Below, one piece after another: positions 60,404-64,000 of a DNA stretch of 64,000 nucleotides. Positions within the stretch are counted from its first letter, which is position 1; each line of letters opens with the position of its first letter. Below the pieces are notes generated by a model. The model worked only from the letters and a program-made list of their open reading frames with translations, ran no database searches and was not told where the DNA came from. This stretch comes from Chlorobiaceae bacterium (lineage in GTDB: Bacteria > Bacteroidota > Chlorobiia > Chlorobiales > Chlorobiaceae), in NCBI GenBank assembly GCA_012972835.1, contig JABDHK010000010.1, positions 1 to 64,000 on the forward strand, given 5' to 3'. A program made the translations under genes and the position numbers.

Positions 60404-60491
60404 TGGTACCAAAGATGGGAATCGAACCCACACGAGTTATTCACTCACTGGATTTTGAGTCCAGCGCGTCTACCAGTTCCGCCACTTTGGC
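60404..60491 (-). tRNA. tRNA-Leu (CAA)
   Basis: Class II tRNA with a long variable arm. Acceptor GCCAAAG pairs with CTTTGGT; anticodon loop CTCAAAA gives CAA; T-loop TTCGATT; discriminator A and an encoded CCA. It lies 28 bases before the HIT gene. Confidence 0.94.
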
Positions 60492-60505
60492 ATTGTTCAA
60501 AGCCG

Positions 60506-60587
60506 TGCGAGAGAAGGGACTCGAACCCTCACGCCTCACGGCACTAGTTCCTAAGACTAGCGTGTATACCAATTTCACCACTCTCGC
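60506..60587 (-). tRNA. tRNA-Leu (TAG)
   Basis: Class II. Acceptor GCGAGAG with CTCTCGC; anticodon loop CTTAGGA gives TAG; variable arm TGCCGTGAGGCGT; discriminator A; no encoded CCA. A TATATTCT box (60606-60599) upstream may be the promoter. Confidence 0.94.
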
Positions 60588-60697
60588 TTTACAGAACAAG
60601 AATATACGTGGTTTTAATTTTAATAAAAACTATATTTCAAGATACTTTTGAGCCCTATTACGCTAAAATCTTCATTTTTGTTTATCGTCTTAAGCCC

Positions 60698-61291
60698 ATG
60701 CAGTTTGATCTTCATCGTTTTGCAAACTTTATTTCATGGGTGATCAGTCCGATTTTGGTTGCACCGGCAGCTTATTGTGCAATTGTCATGCTGGGATATG
60801 GTGATGATGTGAACAGCATCTCCTATCTGATGGTGCTTTTTTTTTCCAGCACCATTGCTCCGATTTTCCTGATCTCCGGCCTGAAAAAAATAGGCAAGAT
60901 ATCCGATTACAACATCACCTTCAGGGAACAGCGTTTTCTTCCGCTGCTGGTGCTTGTTGCAGTCAATGCAGTTGGTTATGAGTTTATGAAGCATCTCTAT
61001 CCCCCGCGGATCTTGACCGGTATTCTGCTTTTCAATGCCGTCAATATGATTTTTATTCTCTTGATTACTCTTCAATGGAAGATCAGTATTCATCTTTTCA
61101 CCTTCTCTTCATCTGTTGCCCTGCTTTTTATGCAGTTCGGGCCAGTGGCTCTCTTACTTCTTACCCTCGTGCCGTTGCTCATGTGGTCGCGGATTTTCCT
61201 GAAAGCACATAATTTCATGCAGACATTGGTAGGTGGAATGGTTGGTTTTACGGTGATGTATGCTGAGTTAAAATGGTGGACAGGGTTGTGA
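60698..61291 (+). CDS. Membrane protein, possibly PAP2-like
   Basis: 197 residues with six hydrophobic helices. Motifs FREQRFLPLL after the second helix and KAHNFMQTLVGGMVGF near the end recall the Arg- and His-containing loops of PAP2 phosphatases, but the central Ser-Gly-His block is missing, so activity is doubtful. Start at 60698 excludes an A+T-rich extension. The last 19 bases overlap the next gene, so the two are coupled. Confidence 0.6.
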   Translation: MQFDLHRFANFISWVISPILVAPAAYCAIVMLGYGDDVNSISYLMVLFFSSTIAPIFLISGLKKIGKISDYNITFREQRFLPLLVLVAVNAVGYEFMKHLYPPRILTGILLFNAVNMIFILLITLQWKISIHLFTFSSSVALLFMQFGPVALLLLTLVPLLMWSRIFLKAHNFMQTLVGGMVGFTVMYAELKWWTGL

Positions 61292-62331
61292 AGAGGAGAA
61301 AATATGCCGTCGTTGTCACTACATACGGAGAAGTTGAAAAACTTACGGTAAGAAATCTGTGGCCGAGTTCAAGGAGAATTCTCAAGGTAGTTACCCGTCA
61401 GATTGTTAAAATTCCGACAGCAATGATCTATTTTATTGCTGATTACCGATCGACAAAGCACTATATCAACTGGAAGCTCAATCGTTATCGTTCCGGGCTG
61501 CTTGCAATCAACCGATCCCAGAAAAACAGGCTGGCCGGTTTTATTGCCGAAAGCGGAAGCCCCTTTCTTGCAGAGGCAGATGTTACGGTTATTGATGCCT
61601 ATTATTTTGTTCCGCCCTATCTTGACGATATGCTTCAGGAGCTGCAGCATGAGTATGATGGAGTTGTTGTTGTGCCGATGATCCCAGTTGAATCCTCTTT
61701 TTCATGCGGTATAGCCTGCCAGATGGTTATCGATGTTTATAGTGATAGCGCGTTTGCCAAGGTAAAGGTTTTGAGTAAACTGTGGAAAGATGATCGACTT
61801 CACCGTCTCTATTGTGACTATCTTTTCGGGCAGATCTCCGAGGCTGTGCGCCATGAAAAGAGGGGTAAAATAGGCCTGATACTTGCCATTCATGGTACAC
61901 TGGTCAAAGATCGCCGAGGTAATCCTCCGAAAGTCTTTACCGGGCTGGAAGAGACCCTGGCATTTTTTGAGGTTATGAAGCGCAAAATCATGGATGATCC
62001 TCGCAATATTTTCAGTGATGTGCGCCAGGGTTGCATGAATCACTCCACAGGAGGAGAGTGGACAAGCGATACCATTGAAAAAGCGCTTGAGGAGTTTAAG
62101 CGAGAGGGGTATGAAGGTGTTGTCATGTTTCCCTACGGTTTTTTTGCCGATAACAGCGAGACCGAATATGATGCCTGCAATAAGCTTGTGACAGCCGGAT
62201 TTCCACTATTCCAGTATGTCCGCTGTATAAACGACTTTCCTGCTTTTGGCCACTGGCTTGCAGAGAGGGTGCTCGATGAACTTCAGGTACTTAGCAAACT
62301 TCAGGATGCCTTTGAAACTCTTCATCCATAA
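61273..62331 (+). CDS. Ferrochelatase-like protein
   Basis: 352 residues. The second half follows ferrochelatase: GLILAIHGTLVKDRRGNPPK (the FSAHGxP-like catalytic His), GYEGVVMFPYGFFADNSETE, which replaces the usual PxxFxSDxxET line and keeps the Glu-Thr, and RCINDFPAFGHWLAERVLDE. The first half resembles the tetrapyrrole-binding domain only weakly. Chlorobi make haem and bacteriochlorophyll, so iron insertion or another metal/tetrapyrrole role is possible. A second ferrochelatase elsewhere would suggest this is a divergent paralogue. Confidence 0.65.
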   Translation: MVDRVVKRRKYAVVVTTYGEVEKLTVRNLWPSSRRILKVVTRQIVKIPTAMIYFIADYRSTKHYINWKLNRYRSGLLAINRSQKNRLAGFIAESGSPFLAEADVTVIDAYYFVPPYLDDMLQELQHEYDGVVVVPMIPVESSFSCGIACQMVIDVYSDSAFAKVKVLSKLWKDDRLHRLYCDYLFGQISEAVRHEKRGKIGLILAIHGTLVKDRRGNPPKVFTGLEETLAFFEVMKRKIMDDPRNIFSDVRQGCMNHSTGGEWTSDTIEKALEEFKREGYEGVVMFPYGFFADNSETEYDACNKLVTAGFPLFQYVRCINDFPAFGHWLAERVLDELQVLSKLQDAFETLHP

Positions 62332-62351
62332 ACCCATAAAATTTTAAGCCT

Positions 62352-62957
62352 TTGAATGTTGTAGATGATATTGAGAGAGAAAAACTGGAGTCGGCACTTC
62401 AAATGGATCCCGACAATCCTGACAGACTCTACGAACTGGCGCTGATTCATATTGATCAACAGAGGAATGTTGAGGCACTTGAGCTGCTTGACCGTTGCAT
62501 TCATACAAAGCGGCGCGACTCAGCGGCTCTCTATGCGCGTGCGGTTACCAATTTGTCGATGAGCAATTACCGGAAGGCAGGGTGTGATCTGTTGAAAACC
62601 ATTGTGCTTGATCCGGGTTGTTTGCCGGCCTACCGGCATCTTGGTTTTGTGCAGTTTACGCTCGGCAAGGAGGAGTCTGCGCTGAAAACCCTTAAAAAAG
62701 GGCTTGTCATTGATCCCGACAATGCCGGTATTTACTGTGTGCTTGGTGATGCCTATCTTGATCTTGGAGAGGTTGACAAGGCAAAGGAAGCCTTTGACAA
62801 AGCACTTGAACTTGAACCCGGCAACCCTGAACCTCACTGCAAGATGGCCATGTACTATCTTTCAAGAGGTGATATGAAAGGGTTGAAAGGGGAGTATGAA
62901 CTCCTCAAGTCGCTCGATTCCGCCTTGGCTGAGCAGATCGGAACTCTCTTTTTTTAG
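62352..62957 (+). CDS. Tetratricopeptide-repeat protein
   Basis: 201 residues, no signal peptide. At least four TPR units: LESALQMDPDNPDRLYELAL, AYRHLGFVQFTLGKEESALK and YCVLGDAYLDLGEVDKAKEA are typical. It would be a scaffold in the cytoplasm. It begins with TTG at 62352; an ATG at 62403 would cut into the first repeat, so TTG is preferred. It follows the ferrochelatase-like gene by 20 bases. Confidence 0.8.
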   Translation: MNVVDDIEREKLESALQMDPDNPDRLYELALIHIDQQRNVEALELLDRCIHTKRRDSAALYARAVTNLSMSNYRKAGCDLLKTIVLDPGCLPAYRHLGFVQFTLGKEESALKTLKKGLVIDPDNAGIYCVLGDAYLDLGEVDKAKEAFDKALELEPGNPEPHCKMAMYYLSRGDMKGLKGEYELLKSLDSALAEQIGTLFF

Positions 62958-62963
62958 ATTACT

Positions 62964-63215
62964 ATGGCACTTTTCCCTGATTCAGAGACAAAGAAGCGGT
63001 TTATGAAAACCGGTCTTCCCATTATGCTTGGCATTGCATGGGCACCGATTATCTGGATGCTCTTTATATCCTCTCTTGGCCCACTCCTGTTTGCGCTTAC
63101 AGGGTCATGGACAGCCACCCAAGTGGTTGTTCTGCTTGCAGTCCTGCTTGCGACTTATTTTTTATTAAGGTTTTTTATGCGTGTCGGGACTAAATTTTAT
63201 ACTGATAACCAGTAA
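62964..63215 (+). CDS. Small membrane protein, unknown
   Basis: 83 residues with two membrane helices (about 19-42 and 48-68) after a charged start (MALFPDSETKKRFMKTG) and a polar end. It is 6 bases after the TPR gene, so probably the last gene of that operon. No family recognised. Confidence 0.6.
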   Translation: MALFPDSETKKRFMKTGLPIMLGIAWAPIIWMLFISSLGPLLFALTGSWTATQVVVLLAVLLATYFLLRFFMRVGTKFYTDNQ

Positions 63216-63343
63216 AAGGCTAAAAGATTTATGTCAGGGCTTGAAATTTCAATAATGGCGCAATGTGCTGCAAAGTTTTCAAAAAATGTTGCTCTGTGTT
63301 GATAAAAAGCTGTTTTTTTTCTGTGTCGAAAGGAATTTTTTTT

Positions 63344-63351
63344 TATATTTG
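63344..63351 (+). promoter_or_regulatory. Probable -7 element of the nuo operon promoter
   Basis: TATATTTG is a perfect TAnnTTTG box, 78 bases before nuoA. No clear TTTG is found 19-21 bases upstream; a T-run is there instead. Confidence 0.45.
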
Positions 63352-63428
63352 CGCACCTGTATAAAAGTTCGTTACAGGATTGAAAAATTTTTTCTTGTCA
63401 GACCGGGATTAACTCAAATTGGCACTAC

Positions 63429-63860
63429 ATGGATACTACGCTGAGTAATTTTGGCAACGTATTTGCTTTCCTTGCCCTCGGTATTGTCTTTGTTGCCGGA
63501 GGTTATCTGACCGCCCGCATGTTACGCCCCTCCAGACCTAACCCTGCAAAAAATTCAACCTACGAATGCGGCGAAGAAGCTGTCGGTAGTGCATGGGTCA
63601 AGTTCAATATCCGGTTTTATGTTGTAGCCCTTATCTTTATCATTTTTGATGTTGAGGTTGTGTTTCTCTATCCATGGGCAACGGTGTTCAAGCATCTTGG
63701 AGTTTTTGCGCTTGTTGAGGCTCTCCTTTTTGCCGCAATTCTGATTCTTGGTCTTGCTTATGCATGGGTAAAAGGGGATCTGGATTGGGTAAGGCCCACT
63801 CCTAATATTCCGACAATGCCTGAAATGCCTTCAGGAAAATCCGCCTCAGAGAGGGGTTAA
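63429..63860 (+). CDS. nuoA: NADH-quinone oxidoreductase subunit A
   Basis: 143 residues with three membrane helices. Family blocks: [20 protein letters not shown] and [18 protein letters not shown], both near invariant in NuoA/NdhC. It is a membrane-arm subunit at the quinone site; in green sulfur bacteria the complex passes electrons between NAD(P)H or ferredoxin and menaquinone. First gene of the nuo operon, 27 bases before nuoB. Confidence 0.95.
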   Translation: MDTTLSNFGNVFAFLALGIVFVAGGYLTARMLRPSRPNPAKNSTYECGEEAVGSAWVKFNIRFYVVALIFIIFDVEVVFLYPWATVFKHLGVFALVEALLFAAILILGLAYAWVKGDLDWVRPTPNIPTMPEMPSGKSASERG

Positions 63861-63887
63861 ATAACATTCACCATATTTTTTTTCGTT

Positions 63888-64000
63888 ATGGGATTACTTG
63901 ATGCCGCGATAACAAAGCATAATGTGCTGGTAACATCGGTTGACAATGTTTTGAACTGGGCCCGTTTATCATCGCTCTGGCCCATGGGTTTCGGTCTTGC
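63888..64000 (+). CDS. nuoB: NADH-quinone oxidoreductase subunit B, first part
   Basis: The first 37 codons are in the window: [20 protein letters not shown], then [15 protein letters not shown]. The SLWPMxFGLAC line is the conserved NuoB segment that ends at the first Cys of its Fe-S cluster N2, just past the window edge. The gene continues beyond 64000. Confidence 0.92.
   Translation, partial: MGLLDAAITKHNVLVTSVDNVLNWARLSSLWPMGFGL

Overview
The window reads as chromosomal DNA of a green sulfur bacterium (Chlorobiaceae, Chlorobium/Pelodictyon type; genus level is inference). Support: a metK-ahcY operon preceded by a structured leader in the position known for the Chlorobi-only SAM-Chlorobi RNA, promoters of the Bacteroidetes/Chlorobi form (TTTG, about 20 nt, TAnnTTTG-like), an nuoA-nuoB start at the right edge, and many short Chlorobi-style hypothetical proteins among housekeeping genes.

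Left third (1-18.2 kb): the edge of an insertion-sequence transposase and a frameshifted membrane gene; a four-gene branched-chain-type ABC uptake cassette (livK-livH-livMG fusion-livF); a Sel1 repeat protein; a minus-strand run of four exported proteins of unknown function (6.5-9.5 kb), the best candidate in the window for an undescribed envelope system; an ArsC-like gene pair; a SulP anion transporter; rubrerythrin; an RRM RNA-binding protein; a Kef-type antiporter; an alpha/beta hydrolase; and trpF.

Middle (18.4-34 kb): housekeeping. tRNA-Gln, the SAM-cycle operon metK-ahcY with its RNA leader, a sugar-phosphate nucleotidyltransferase, a Nudix hydrolase, a four-tRNA cluster (Pro, Arg, His, Glu), pheT, a coiled-coil protein with zapA, a probable 6S RNA, rny, hisB, secG, tRNA-Lys, an LptF/LptG-type permease, a thioesterase, and two tandem L,D-transpeptidase-like paralogues.

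Accessory region (34.2-49.3 kb): a complete type I-C CRISPR-Cas system. The array (34488-38776) has 65 repeats of 32 bp and 64 spacers; it is read on the minus strand, downstream of cas3-cas5c-cas8c-cas7-cas4-cas1-cas2. Two pairs of overlapping spacers let the PAM be read from the array itself: both give 5'-TTC. cas8c carries an internal ribosome-binding site and start for Cas11c, and a detached HD-domain fragment of a second Cas3 lies directly upstream of cas3. Beyond it are a umuD remnant, an HU/IHF gene, palindromic hairpins and a frameshifted orphan gene.

Right part (49.3-64 kb): STAS-domain protein, RqcH/NFACT protein, dCMP deaminase-ribD, DoxX with an ABC ATPase, thiol peroxidase, riboflavin synthase-rarA, a TolC-like outer-membrane protein, a methyltransferase, a HIT protein behind two tRNA-Leu genes, a membrane protein overlapping a ferrochelatase-like gene, a TPR protein, a small membrane protein, and the first genes of the NADH dehydrogenase (nuo) operon.
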